From: Jannaschia helgolandensis
Lineage (GTDB): Bacteria > Pseudomonadota > Alphaproteobacteria > Rhodobacterales > Rhodobacteraceae
DNA length: 64,000 nucleotides
NCBI RefSeq assembly: GCF_900109285.1
Contig: NZ_FNZQ01000008.1
Span: forward strand, 81,773-145,772
Reading direction: 5' to 3'
Both the position numbers and the translations under genes were made by a program. Below the pieces are notes generated by a model. It ran no database searches and had not been told where the DNA came from. It was given only the letters and a program-made list of their open reading frames with translations. Positions 27,795 to 36,623 of this stretch are shown here, piece after piece (position 1 is the first letter of the stretch; each line of letters opens with the position of its first letter).

Positions 27795-27831
27795 TGCACG
27801 GGTGATCTATAGGTGATCCGGGTCGGACGTT
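27789..27831 (+). repeat. 43-bp GGGTGATC tandem element, copy 1
   Basis: Three 11-bp units (GGGTGATGCAC, GGGTGATCTAT, AGGTGATCCGG) followed by GTCGGACGTT. The TGA of the first unit is the stop codon of the oxidase gene. It matches copy 2 at 51771-51813 at 37 of 43 positions by eye. Confidence 0.75.
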
Positions 27832-28177
27832 GCAAAGGGTGGTCCGCGCCGCAGACGTGACCTTCGTGTTCTGGGGCGCTTCGGGTTTTAGGGGGTGAGG
27901 GACGGTCCGGGCAAAGCCCGGATCGGATCGTCCAGTTTACGATCCGAAGTCCCGAACGCGTGATCCGCAAGGATCGCGCCTGGGGTTTCTGGTTGGGTCT
28001 CTTGGGGTGGGGATTGGCAAGGTAATTTAGAAGTAAATTATTACCGCATCGTTCGCATCGCTGACGATGGCTGGCTTTTCGCATCTTTCAAGAGGTCATG
28101 AATATCAGGCGCCAATTTAGCCGCACCAGCGCTTTTCGTCCTGTCTTCAAAACGCTCCACTGCACCGTTTCGCCCGG
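27832..28177. other. Intergenic region between oxidase gene and thyX
   Basis: Between two convergent genes. It holds a perfect 7-bp hairpin with 3-base loop (TCCGGGC/GCCCGGA, 27906-27922) that is not followed by a T-run, an AT-rich palindromic patch near 28024-28042, and a 6-bp hairpin over the thyX stop (CCCGGC/GCCGGG, 28173-28187). No gene is supported here. Confidence 0.5.
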
Positions 28178-29101
28178 CTATGCCGGGTTGCGCACGACCC
28201 CCATAAACTCCCGCCATTCCCCCTTGCTCATCCCGCTCGTCTCTTGCGTCACATCCTCCCCGGCGACCATGCGGCGGACGCATTCTATGCCCTTGCCGCT
28301 CAACTGCGCGCCGCCCAGCCGGTAGTCCTCGAACGCGCCGTAGGCCAGGGGCACCCAGTCCTTAACGATTTCGCAAATCTTTTCGGCGTAAACACGAATC
28401 TCCATCTGGGCGTGCGGGTCAGCGCGCAGGCGGAGGAAGTGAAACAGATTGTGGAGGTCCACCTTCCAGTACCATTGCGTATAGATATTCGCGGGCAGGT
28501 TCATGCGCGCCAGTTCGCGGGCCAGACCGGCCTGCGGGGTGCCGTCGGGGGCGGTCTCCGCGATCATCGCCTCGTAGTGGTCATAGGCGCGGTCGGAATC
28601 GTGGCGCAGGTGGTCGAGAACGCGCTGTGCCTCCTCGCCCGAAAGCGCCGCGCCCCGGCCCTGATTGTTGACGACGGACTGGGCGGCAAGGTCGTCGGTG
28701 GCGGGAATATAGAATTCGCGGTCGAGGATCGAATAGCGGGCGGAGTATTCGTTTACGTTGGCGGTGCGATGCCTGATCCACTGGCGGGCAACGAAAACCG
28801 GCAGTTTGACGTGCAGCTTGATCTCGCACATCTCGAACGGGGTCGAGTGCCAGTGCCGCATCAGGTAGCGGATCAGGCCCTCGTCGTTGCTGACGGCCTT
28901 GGTGCCGCGCCCGTAGGAGACGCGGGCCGCCTGGCAGATCGCTGAATCGTCGCCCATGTAGTCGATGACGCGGACGAAGCCGTGATCCAGCACGGGGTGA
29001 GCGGTATAGAGATGTTCCTCCATTCCCGGCACGGTGGCGCGGCGTGTCTGATGCGATTGCGCGCGTTGGTCGTCGATTTCGGCCTGTTGTTCCGGTGTCA
29101 T
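28178..29101 (-). CDS. thyX: FAD-dependent thymidylate synthase ThyX
   Basis: 307 residues. The ThyX motif [15 protein letters not shown] is present (family RHR-x7-S), with flanking '[11 protein letters not shown]' and C-terminal '[17 protein letters not shown]'. It methylates dUMP to dTMP using FAD, NADPH and methylene-tetrahydrofolate. It is longer than many ThyX proteins (about 230-250 residues) because of an N-terminal extension ([17 protein letters not shown]) and C-terminal extension, as in other alphaproteobacterial forms. No thyA is visible in the window. It is divergent from gloA. Confidence 0.95.
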   Translation of the reverse strand: MTPEQQAEIDDQRAQSHQTRRATVPGMEEHLYTAHPVLDHGFVRVIDYMGDDSAICQAARVSYGRGTKAVSNDEGLIRYLMRHWHSTPFEMCEIKLHVKLPVFVARQWIRHRTANVNEYSARYSILDREFYIPATDDLAAQSVVNNQGRGAALSGEEAQRVLDHLRHDSDRAYDHYEAMIAETAPDGTPQAGLARELARMNLPANIYTQWYWKVDLHNLFHFLRLRADPHAQMEIRVYAEKICEIVKDWVPLAYGAFEDYRLGGAQLSGKGIECVRRMVAGEDVTQETSGMSKGEWREFMGVVRNPA

Positions 29102-29206
29102 GTCGTCCCCCGTCGATTCTGTCGCATCAGGTTAGCGCGGCGTTTGAGGGGTTGCACCGGGGGTCGGTCGGATTACCGTCTGCGCTGTCACCGAAAGGAA
29201 GCGAAT

Positions 29207-29641
29207 ATGTCGATCAAGTATCTGCACACGATGGTCCGCGTGAAGGATCTGGACGCGTCACTGGCGTTTTACAAACTTCTGGGGCTGGTTGAGCGGCGGC
29301 GGAGCGAGAACGAGGGCGGTCGGTTCACGCTGGTCTTCCTGTGCCCACCCGATCAGGCAGATGGCCATGCCGATCTGGAGCTGACCTACAATTGGGACGG
29401 CGACGATGCCTTGCCGGACGACAGTCGTCATTTCGGGCATCTGGCATACACGGTCGACGACATTTACGCGACCTGCGCCGAGTTGCAGGCGGCGGGCGTC
29501 ACCATCAACCGCCCGCCCCGCGACGGCCACATGGCCTTCGTGCGCAGCCCCGACAATGTGTCGATCGAGTTGTTGCAGGCCGGCGACCGGAAACCCTCTG
29601 AGGAACCCTGGGCCAGCATGGAAAATACCGGCAAATGGTAG
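29207..29641 (+). CDS. gloA: Lactoylglutathione lyase (glyoxalase I)
   Basis: 144 residues, vicinal-oxygen-chelate fold. It opens 'KYLHTMVRVKDLDASLAFY', with the His metal ligand in LHTMVRV, 'LELTYNWD' containing a Glu ligand, 'GHLAYTVDDIY' with the second His, and 'NVSIELLQAG' with the second Glu. It converts the methylglyoxal-glutathione hemithioacetal to S-lactoylglutathione. AAAGGAA lies 7 bases before the ATG. It works in the same thiol economy as glutathione reductase at 5443. Confidence 0.93.
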   Translation: MSIKYLHTMVRVKDLDASLAFYKLLGLVERRRSENEGGRFTLVFLCPPDQADGHADLELTYNWDGDDALPDDSRHFGHLAYTVDDIYATCAELQAAGVTINRPPRDGHMAFVRSPDNVSIELLQAGDRKPSEEPWASMENTGKW

Positions 29642-29785
29642 GAGCGTTATAAGGTCGGTAATTGTGGCGGCGTTCGGGCGAAGGTTCGGACGTTGCCTCG
29701 CATTTGTCTCGAAATGAATCAGAAGCGCGCATTTTCGCGCCAAATTCTGCGCTCATCCATGAGTCAACGACATGGAGCTGTTCAG

Positions 29786-30283
29786 ATGCAAAAGATCACC
29801 GACTTTCTCCGCTGCGAAACCGGCGCCGTCGCCGTCGATGGTGTTGTTTTGATTGCCGGCGCGACCGGTTTGGCGATGGCCGCGATGGCTGCCTATTCGG
29901 ATCAGCTGAGTCTGGTTTCCTTCAACGTCGGAGCCGGGGTCCAGCAGCGGGAAACACGGCCCTCGTATGCCTATGTGCCGCATGATGGGTTGGCATACAG
30001 CGCCTATACCCAGATGATCCTGGCCCTGCCCACGGACGATCTGGGTGTGTTGTCGGCCTGGGCCAATTCAGTGCGTGCCACGCGGGATCAGATGACCGAT
30101 CCGGCTGCGATTGCATTCTTCGACGACTTCGACAATGCGATCACGATCTCGCATGCGCGCCGATATATATCGCGAGACACCGGCACGGAATTTTCGCAGG
30201 ACGAATTCGACCGTGTGGCAGATGCCATCGGGATCGGTGCCGGGTATTACGCGGGCGGCGGCGTCAACTACTACGCCGACTAG
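29786..30283 (+). CDS. Small protein with Flp-pilin-like N-terminus (copy A)
   Basis: 165 residues. GGAG 8 bases before the ATG at 29786 fixes the start; the frame upstream to 29693 lacks such a site. The N-terminus (MQKITDFLRCETG, then AVAVDGVVLIAGATGLAMA) reads like a class III (type IV prepilin) leader: short charged segment ending in Gly13, then a hydrophobic helix. The residue at +5 after Gly is Asp, where Flp pilins have Glu. The remaining ~130 residues are soluble and match no family I know. No tad/cpa secretion genes are in the window. A second protein with the same N-terminal plan is at 46342. Confidence 0.75.
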   Translation: MQKITDFLRCETGAVAVDGVVLIAGATGLAMAAMAAYSDQLSLVSFNVGAGVQQRETRPSYAYVPHDGLAYSAYTQMILALPTDDLGVLSAWANSVRATRDQMTDPAAIAFFDDFDNAITISHARRYISRDTGTEFSQDEFDRVADAIGIGAGYYAGGGVNYYAD

Positions 30284-30289
30284 GGTCGG

Positions 30290-30670
30290 TCAGGCGGGCA
30301 CGTCGCCGGTCGGCCCGACCACGGGCAGAACGGCCGCGGCAACGCGCCGCCCTTCCCCCATCAGAACATTATAGGTGCGGCAGGCGGCCGGGGTGCTCAT
30401 GACCTCAAGGCCGATGCCCACACCTTCGACAGCGGTGCGCAAGTCGCCCGGCACATGCGCAACCTCCCGGCCCGTGCCGACAAGCACCACATCCACCGCA
30501 TCGGCCAGCCGCGTCAGCGCCGCGGCGTCGGCATAGCCGTCCCATGACGACAGACCACCGGCGTGAAGAACCAGCGCGCCATGATGCACCTCTCCTCCGA
30601 CCCGGAAAAAGCCGGGGCCGTAGCCATCGAAGGGACGGGCATCGTGGAAGGTGACTTCTGTCAGGTTCAT
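30290..30670 (-). CDS. Mth938-like domain protein
   Basis: 126 residues, starting at the ATG at 30670 with GGAG 6 bases upstream. The opening MNLTEVTFHDARPFDGYGPG, the GALVLHAG strand and 'DVVLVGTGREV' match the Mth938/NDUFAF3-like fold. The human relative assists complex I assembly; bacterial function is unknown. In related bacteria this gene often follows yajC-secD-secF, as here, but a 351-bp non-coding gap separates it from secF. The in-frame extension to 30850 has no ribosome-binding site and is not accepted. Confidence 0.85.
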   Translation of the reverse strand: MNLTEVTFHDARPFDGYGPGFFRVGGEVHHGALVLHAGGLSSWDGYADAAALTRLADAVDVVLVGTGREVAHVPGDLRTAVEGVGIGLEVMSTPAACRTYNVLMGEGRRVAAAVLPVVGPTGDVPA

Positions 30671-31021
30671 GACAAACTCCGGATTGATTGCGGCGGCGAG
30701 CGCGGCACCCGCGATAATGACATGGGCCGTATGCAACAGGCCCGGCCCTGCGAAGGTCTGGAACGACATGCGCGTGTTACATTGAAAGCCGGATCGGGCG
30801 CAATCAGTGCCGCGCCAAGCAAAGCGGTGCGGACGCCTGCCGGGCCGCACCCGAGAGTTCAGGCGAAGATCGCCTCACACCGCCAGACATATCGGGACAT
30901 TCGCCCTGATTCATCGCTGGTGCCAAGACATCGACATACAAGTCAGCCGCCCAGGCAAATCCTCGCCAAAGGCGCAGTCGCGGCAGGCGATTCAGATCAG
31001 ATCGCCAGACGCAGGACCGCT
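30671..31021. other. 351-bp gap between Mth938-like gene and secF
   Basis: No coding region is supported. In-frame codons run upstream of the Mth938-like gene to 30850 and include a hydrophobic stretch, but the internal ATG with a good ribosome-binding site is the better start. It may hold a promoter for that gene; no consensus site is clear. Confidence 0.4.
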
Positions 31022-31987
31022 TCAGGCGTCGATGTTGGCGAACTGGGTTCCGGCGTCTGAGGGTTTCTTGGGGTCACGGTCGACGCCCAGCATCAGCACG
31101 ACGTTCTTGGCGACATAGACCGACGAATAGGTGCCGACGATCACGCCCCAGAAGATCGCGAAAACGAACCCGCGGATGACGTCGCCGCCCAGAACCAGCA
31201 GGGCGATCAGGGCGATCAACGTGGTGCCCGAGGTCATCAGGGTGCGCGACAGCGTCTCGTTGACAGACTTGTTCATCACATCAATCAGCGGCGTTTTCTT
31301 GAACTTGATCAGGTTCTCGCGCAGCCGGTCGAAGATCACGACGGTATCGTTGATCGAATAGCCGATGATGGTCAGCAACGCGGCGATGGTCGCCAGATCG
31401 AAACGGATTTGCAGCAAGCTGAATATCCCGATGGTCAGGATCACATCGTGGAACAGGGCGGCGACCGCGCCGACCGAGAACTGCCATTCGAATCGCAGCC
31501 AGATGTAGAACAGGATCGCGATCAGCGAGGCACCCACGGCGAGGAAGGCAGTCGTCACCAACTCGCCCGAAACCTTGGGGCCGACGGATTCGACCGAGGG
31601 GAAGGTGATCGCCGGATCGACGCCCAGCAGCGCGGACTTCACGGCAGCGATCGTCTCAGTCGTCACCGATTCAGCGCCATCCTGAACCTGTATACGAATC
31701 TGGGCCACGTTCTGATCGGGCGCGAAGGTCGGGTCGAAAAGCTCGGTAATTGCGATGTCACCAAGCCCCAGCGGGGTCAGCGCGTCACGGTAGACGCCAA
31801 TATCCACGGATTGCGTCGATTCCGTGCGGATGGTCGTCCCGCCGAGGAAGTCGATGCCGAAGTTCAGGCCGACCGCAAGCCAGATGATTAGCGATGCGAT
31901 CATGGCGATGATGGAGGCACCGAACGTATAGTGCCGCCAGCGCATGAAATCCCAGTTGGTGTCTTGCGGAACGAGTCTCAGGCGCAT
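31022..31987 (-). CDS. secF: Protein translocase subunit SecF
   Basis: 321 residues, six predicted membrane helices with a large periplasmic loop after the first. Landmarks are 'GLNFGIDFLGGTTIRTES' at the loop start, 'FEWQFSVGAVAALFHDVILT', 'IIGYSINDTVVIFDRLREN' and 'NETLSRTLMTSGTTLIALI'. With SecD it uses the proton gradient to pull preproteins out of SecYEG. It starts 1 base after the secD stop on the same strand (order yajC-secD-secF). Confidence 0.96.
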   Translation of the reverse strand: MRLRLVPQDTNWDFMRWRHYTFGASIIAMIASLIIWLAVGLNFGIDFLGGTTIRTESTQSVDIGVYRDALTPLGLGDIAITELFDPTFAPDQNVAQIRIQVQDGAESVTTETIAAVKSALLGVDPAITFPSVESVGPKVSGELVTTAFLAVGASLIAILFYIWLRFEWQFSVGAVAALFHDVILTIGIFSLLQIRFDLATIAALLTIIGYSINDTVVIFDRLRENLIKFKKTPLIDVMNKSVNETLSRTLMTSGTTLIALIALLVLGGDVIRGFVFAIFWGVIVGTYSSVYVAKNVVLMLGVDRDPKKPSDAGTQFANIDA

Positions 31988-31988
31988 G

Positions 31989-33656
31989 TCAGACCTCGAT
32001 CTGCTTGGGGCGGCGGCGTTCGAACCAGAGCACGATCAACAGGCGCGTCACGAAGATCGCCGTGAAGACCGAGGTCAGGATGCCGATGCCGAGGGTCACC
32101 GCGAAACCGCGCACCGGACCGGAGCCCAGCGTGAACAGGATCACGGCGATGATGAAGGTGGTGATGTTGGCGTCCACGATGGCCGAGAGCGCACGTTCAT
32201 AGCCCAGCGCGATGGCGCGGGCCGGGCCGCGGGCGGTCTTGAGTTCCTCGCGGATACGTTCGAACACCAGAACGTTGGCGTCGACCGCCATGCCGATGGT
32301 CAGCACGATACCGGCGATGCCCGGCAGGGTCAGGGTGCCACCGATCATCGACAACACCCCGAAGATCAGTGTGATATTGATGCCCAGCGCAATGGTCGCG
32401 AAGGTGCCGAACAGGCCGTAACTGGCGATCATGAAGACGACGACGGCGGCCATGGCGACCAGCGACGCGACCTTGCCGGCATCGATGCTGTCCTGTCCCA
32501 GTTCGGGGCCGACGGTTCGTTCTTCGAGGAAGGTCATGCCGGCGGGCAAGGCACCCGCGCGCAGCAGGATGGCCTGGCGGTTGGCTTCCTCGACGGTGAA
32601 GTTGCCGGTGATCTGGCCCGATCCGCCGGTAATCGCCTCGCGGATCTGGGGGGCGGTGACGACTTCGTTGTCGAGAACGACGGCAAAGAGCGAGCCGACA
32701 TTTTCGGCGGTATAGACCCCGAAGGCACGCGCGCCGGACGGATTGAACCGGAAGGTGACGGCGGGACGGCCGTTCTGATCGAAGGCGGGCTGACTGTCGA
32801 CAAGATCGTCGCCGGTGACGACAGCATCCTGTTCGAGGATGTAGAACTGCCCCGGATCGTCCAGGGCGGGCAAGACGATCTGATCGCTTTCGACACGCTG
32901 ATCGAGGCTGGTGGCATTGCCGCGAACGGGGTGGAAGGTCAGCTTGGCTGTGATGCCGATCAGCAGCTTCAACTCCTGCGCGGAGCCGATACCGGGCACC
33001 TGGATCAGGATGCGGTCGGTGCCCTGACGCTGGATCGTGGGTTCTCGCGTTCCGGCCTCGTCCACACGGCGGCGGATGATCTCCAGCGATTGCGCCATGG
33101 TGCGGTCGTCGGTTGCGGTGCGTTCGGCCTCGGACAGTCTGACGGTGATGGTCTCGCCCGCGCCGGACACCTCGATATCGTTCTGGCCGACACCGGTCAG
33201 CGAAACGATGGGCTGCGCCAGATCGCGCAGGGCGTCGACGGCAACCTGCAACCCGTCCGGATTGCTGATGCGGACGCGCAATTCGTCGGCGGGTGCGGTG
33301 CGATCCCGCTGCACGCCCCCGACCTGATCGCGGAGCGGGCGCAGCGCATCGCGCACTTCGGGCCAATAGCCGTCGAAGCGGCTGGCGTAGACGTCCTCGA
33401 GCTGGACTTCGGCCAGAAGATGCGCACCACCGCGCAGGTCAAGGCCAAGATTAACGACGGCGGAGGGCAGAAAATCGGGCCACTGATCCAGATCTGCCTG
33501 AATCTCGGGCGTGGTGACGGCACCGCGTTCGATCGCGGTGACGGCATCGTTGTAGCGCTCGGCGCGGGTGTAGAAGACATTGGGCAGCGCCACCGCCAGG
33601 CCCGCGAGGCAGACGAGCAGAATCGTCAACCGTTTCCAGAGCGAGAGTTCCAGCAC
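31989..33656 (-). CDS. secD: Protein translocase subunit SecD
   Basis: 555 residues. It has an N-terminal helix, a large periplasmic P1 domain starting at 'NLGLDLRGGAHLLAEVQ', and a C-terminal membrane half with 'VAMAAVVVFMIASYGLFG', 'LPGIAGIVLTIGMAVDANVL' and 'VFERIREELKTARGPARA'. It is the partner of SecF in late-stage protein export. It begins 1 base after the yajC stop, so the three genes form one operon. Confidence 0.97.
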   Translation of the reverse strand: MLELSLWKRLTILLVCLAGLAVALPNVFYTRAERYNDAVTAIERGAVTTPEIQADLDQWPDFLPSAVVNLGLDLRGGAHLLAEVQLEDVYASRFDGYWPEVRDALRPLRDQVGGVQRDRTAPADELRVRISNPDGLQVAVDALRDLAQPIVSLTGVGQNDIEVSGAGETITVRLSEAERTATDDRTMAQSLEIIRRRVDEAGTREPTIQRQGTDRILIQVPGIGSAQELKLLIGITAKLTFHPVRGNATSLDQRVESDQIVLPALDDPGQFYILEQDAVVTGDDLVDSQPAFDQNGRPAVTFRFNPSGARAFGVYTAENVGSLFAVVLDNEVVTAPQIREAITGGSGQITGNFTVEEANRQAILLRAGALPAGMTFLEERTVGPELGQDSIDAGKVASLVAMAAVVVFMIASYGLFGTFATIALGINITLIFGVLSMIGGTLTLPGIAGIVLTIGMAVDANVLVFERIREELKTARGPARAIALGYERALSAIVDANITTFIIAVILFTLGSGPVRGFAVTLGIGILTSVFTAIFVTRLLIVLWFERRRPKQIEV

Positions 33657-33657
33657 G

Positions 33658-33978
33658 TCAGGCGGCCGGATCAGTCTTGGACAGGACCTGCGTGATGGTG
33701 GCGCGGACGATGCGGACCTTTACGCCCTCGGCGATCTCGACCTCGACCTCGGCGTCGTCCTTGACCTTGGAGACCTTGCCGATGATGCCACCCTGGGTGA
33801 CGACCTGATCGCCCCGACGCAGGGCTGCGACGATGGCCTTGTGTTCCTTGACCTTCTTCTGCTGCGGACGGATCAGCAGAAAATACATGATCGCGAAAAT
33901 GGCGATAAGTGGAATGAAGCTGCCGAATCCGGCGGCGACGCCACCGGCGGCCTGGGCGTAGGCGGGGGTTGCGAACAT
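33658..33978 (-). CDS. yajC: Preprotein translocase subunit YajC
   Basis: 106 residues. It has an Ala/Gly-rich N-terminus, one membrane helix ('SFIPLIAIFAIMYFLLIRPQ'), then the basic QQKKVKEHK patch and a soluble beta-rich domain ('GDQVVTQGGIIGKVSKVKDD'). It associates with SecDF and YidC at the inner membrane. The ATG at 33978 is the usual start for the family; the frame upstream to 34695 is antisense to serS. First gene of yajC-secD-secF, divergent from serS. Confidence 0.94.
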   Translation of the reverse strand: MFATPAYAQAAGGVAAGFGSFIPLIAIFAIMYFLLIRPQQKKVKEHKAIVAALRRGDQVVTQGGIIGKVSKVKDDAEVEVEIAEGVKVRIVRATITQVLSKTDPAA

Positions 33979-34174
33979 GTGTGGTCCCTTGCGTGGTTGT
34001 GCGTCTTTCGGACGGTCGCGTCGCGCCCCCGTTGAAAGTGGCGGCAACCTATAAGCCGCATCTGGGGGGCGCAAGCGGGCGGCGCAACCTCTGACGGCCA
34101 CTGGAATCGGGTGTTTCGCTGTGGCATGTGGCGGGAAGCACACGCCATTCGCCCAATAAGCAGGAACCGCCCCG

Positions 34175-35467
34175 ATGCACGACATCCGACAGATCCGCGA
34201 TAATCCGGCCGTTTTCGATGCGGCGCTGGCACGGCGGGGGCTGGAACCGATGTCATCGGACCTGCTGGCGCTGGACAGCGCGCGACGCGCTGCCGTCACC
34301 GGATCGGAGACCGCATTGGCCGAGCGCAATGCCGCCTCCAAACAGGTCGGAGCGGCCAAAGCGTCGGGCGACGAGGCAGAGTTCGAACGTCTGCGGGCCC
34401 TGGTTGCCGACAAGAAAGACGAGATCGCCCGATTGGAGGAGGAGGCCCGGACCACGGATGCCGCCCTGCGCAACCGCCTGCTGGAGATCCCGAACCTGCC
34501 GTATGACGACGTGCCCGACGGCATGGATGAGACCGACAATGTCGAGATAAACCGCTGGGGCGAGCCGCGCGTGCTGGACTTCACGCCGGTCGAGCATTTC
34601 GACATTGCGGGCGTCAGACCCGGCATGGACTTCGAAACCGCCGCCAAGCTGTCCGGCGCGCGGTTCGTTGTTTTGCGCGGCGCGGTCGCCCGCATTCACC
34701 GGGCGCTGGCGCAATTCATGCTGGATACACATACCGAGGAAAACGGGCTGGTCGAACACATGACCCCGGTTCTGGTCCGCGACGCGGCAATGCTGGGCAC
34801 CGACAAGTTGCCGAAGTTCGGGGACGACAGTTTCCTGACGCGCGAAGGGTATTGGCTGATCCCGACGTCCGAGGTCACGCTGACCTATTCGGTGGCGGGC
34901 GACATTCTGGACGAAGCTGCCCTGCCCCTGCGGATGGTGGCGCATACGCTGTGCTTCCGGTCCGAGGCCGGGTCGGCGGGGCGCGACACCTCGGGTATGC
35001 TGCGCCAGCACCAGTTCGAGAAAGTCGAGATGGTATCGGTCACGCACCCCGACGAAAGCCGGGCGGAACTGGACCGGATGACACGGTGCGCCGAAGGTAT
35101 TCTGGAGAAACTGGACCTGCCCTATCGCACGGTGGTTCTTTGCACCGGTGACATGGGTTTCGGGGCGCGCCGGACGAATGACATCGAGGTCTGGCTGCCC
35201 GGCCAGAATATGTATCGCGAAATTTCGTCCTGTTCGACCACCGCCGATTTCCAGGCGCGCCGGATGAACGCGCGGTTCAAGCCCGCGGCGGGCGGCAAGC
35301 CGGAGTTCGTGCATACGCTGAACGGGTCGGGTCTGGCGGTCGGGCGTTGCCTGATCGCCGTGCTGGAAAACGGGCAGCAGGCGGATGGGTCGGTCGTGTT
35401 GCCGAAGGCTCTGGCGCCATGGCTGGGCGGCAAGCTGACGCTGACGGCGGAGGGCGTGCTGGTCTGA
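34175..35467 (+). CDS. serS: Seryl-tRNA synthetase
   Basis: 430 residues, normal length. The N-terminal coiled-coil arm spans residues ~30-100 (rich in Ala/Glu/Arg heptads) and is followed by the class II core. Motif 2 is '[20 protein letters not shown]' and motif 3 is '[17 protein letters not shown]'; '[18 protein letters not shown]' is the serine-binding loop. It charges tRNA-Ser. AGGA lies 8 bases before the ATG. About 196 bases separate it from divergent yajC; it converges with the HAD gene 12 bases after its stop. Confidence 0.97.
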   Translation: MHDIRQIRDNPAVFDAALARRGLEPMSSDLLALDSARRAAVTGSETALAERNAASKQVGAAKASGDEAEFERLRALVADKKDEIARLEEEARTTDAALRNRLLEIPNLPYDDVPDGMDETDNVEINRWGEPRVLDFTPVEHFDIAGVRPGMDFETAAKLSGARFVVLRGAVARIHRALAQFMLDTHTEENGLVEHMTPVLVRDAAMLGTDKLPKFGDDSFLTREGYWLIPTSEVTLTYSVAGDILDEAALPLRMVAHTLCFRSEAGSAGRDTSGMLRQHQFEKVEMVSVTHPDESRAELDRMTRCAEGILEKLDLPYRTVVLCTGDMGFGARRTNDIEVWLPGQNMYREISSCSTTADFQARRMNARFKPAAGGKPEFVHTLNGSGLAVGRCLIAVLENGQQADGSVVLPKALAPWLGGKLTLTAEGVLV

Positions 35468-35479
35468 CGGCAATGCACG

Positions 35480-36172
35480 TCAGAGGGACGCGATCAGACC
35501 CGGCAACAACGCCAGCGTTTCGATCCGGCGATAGCGGGGCGCGGCTTCAGGGGCGGGTGCCGCCTCCAGCGCCCATTGGATTTCCGACGGACAGAAGACG
35601 CCCCAGGCCCCGGCTTCGATAGCCGGAATGACGTCCGATTTCATCGAATTGCCGACCATCAGAGCGCGGGCGGCGCCATCGCCGTGCATTTCGAACGCGC
35701 GGGTATAAATGGCCGGGGTCTTGTTGCTGACGATTTCGATGCCGTCGAACAGGTCGCCCAGTCCCGACAGGGCAAGTTTACGTTCCTGATCCAGCAGGTC
35801 GCCCTTGGTAATCAGGACCAGACGGTGCGTTTCGGCCAGACTTCGCACACAATCCTCGGCTCCCGGAAGCAGATCGACGGGATGGCACAACATCTCGCGT
35901 CCCTCCTCCAGAAGCTGCGCGATAATGCCGGCAGGGACGCGACCCTCGGTGACCTCGATGGCCGTCTCGATCATCGACAGGACGAATCCCTTGATGCCGA
36001 ATCCGTAATGGTCGAGGTTGCGCCGCTCCGCTGCCATAAGGCGGTCCATCAGATGATCGGTGTCGGCATGATCGGCCAAAAGGGACGCGAACCGCTCCTG
36101 CGTCAGGCGAAACACCGTTTCGTTGTGCCAGAGCGTGTCGTCGGCATCGAAACCGATTGTGGTAACCGTCAC
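35480..36172 (-). CDS. HAD-superfamily hydrolase
   Basis: 230 residues from a GTG start at 36172, chosen because it leads straight into the catalytic loop. HAD motif I is '[13 protein letters not shown]' (nucleophile Asp, then acid/base Asp), motif II Thr is in '[13 protein letters not shown]', Lys follows at 'VSNKTPAIY', and motif IV is '[20 protein letters not shown]'. The helical cap lies between I and II. The family dephosphorylates small metabolites; the substrate is not readable. Divergent from clpS. Confidence 0.85.
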   Translation of the reverse strand: MTVTTIGFDADDTLWHNETVFRLTQERFASLLADHADTDHLMDRLMAAERRNLDHYGFGIKGFVLSMIETAIEVTEGRVPAGIIAQLLEEGREMLCHPVDLLPGAEDCVRSLAETHRLVLITKGDLLDQERKLALSGLGDLFDGIEIVSNKTPAIYTRAFEMHGDGAARALMVGNSMKSDVIPAIEAGAWGVFCPSEIQWALEAAPAPEAAPRYRRIETLALLPGLIASL

Positions 36173-36254
36173 TGTCTCAGCCCCCTTTTCCTGTGCGGTG
36201 CGATGCTTATATGGTGGAACCGACCGCGTCACCCCAGCCCCGGACCCGAATCTC

Positions 36255-36599
36255 ATGCGTCTTGACCCGATATCCATGGCCGACCTGCCCGATGATGGCG
36301 ATGGCGACACCACGGTCGTCACCAAGACAAAGACCAAAACGGCGCGCCCGCCGTTATACAAGGTCATGTTGTTGAACGACGATTACACGCCGATGGAGTT
36401 CGTCGTGATCGTGCTGGAGAAGTTTTTCGGTATTACCCATTCCCAGGCTGTCGAGATCATGCTGACCGTCCACAAGAAGGGTCTGGCCGTGGTCGGTGTG
36501 TTCAGCCACGAGATTGCGGAAACCAAGGTCGCGCAGGTCATGGACTTCGCGCGCCGCCACCAGCACCCGCTTCAATGCACGATGGAGAAGGAGGAGTAA
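36255..36599 (+). CDS. clpS: ATP-dependent Clp protease adaptor ClpS
   Basis: 114 residues from 36255. The core '[18 protein letters not shown]' contains the [10 protein letters not shown] motif of the N-degron pocket; '[19 protein letters not shown]' follows and the protein ends with [12 protein letters not shown]. ClpS delivers N-end-rule substrates to ClpAP. The start is uncertain: ATG at 36255 or 36276, neither with a clear ribosome-binding site. clpA is not in the window. The rsmC-like gene follows 24 bases later. Confidence 0.94.
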   Translation: MRLDPISMADLPDDGDGDTTVVTKTKTKTARPPLYKVMLLNDDYTPMEFVVIVLEKFFGITHSQAVEIMLTVHKKGLAVVGVFSHEIAETKVAQVMDFARRHQHPLQCTMEKEE

Positions 36600-36623
36600 T
36601 CCTCCACGCCATCGGGTCCCCCC

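Noticed and set aside
30671..30850. Extension of the Mth938-like protein with a hydrophobic helix
   Set aside because: The ATG at 30670 has GGAG 6 bases upstream and gives the family N-terminus.
31944..33695. A 583-codon frame antisense to secD
   Set aside because: It mirrors the secD gene in third-position GC; no ribosome-binding site or recognisable domain.
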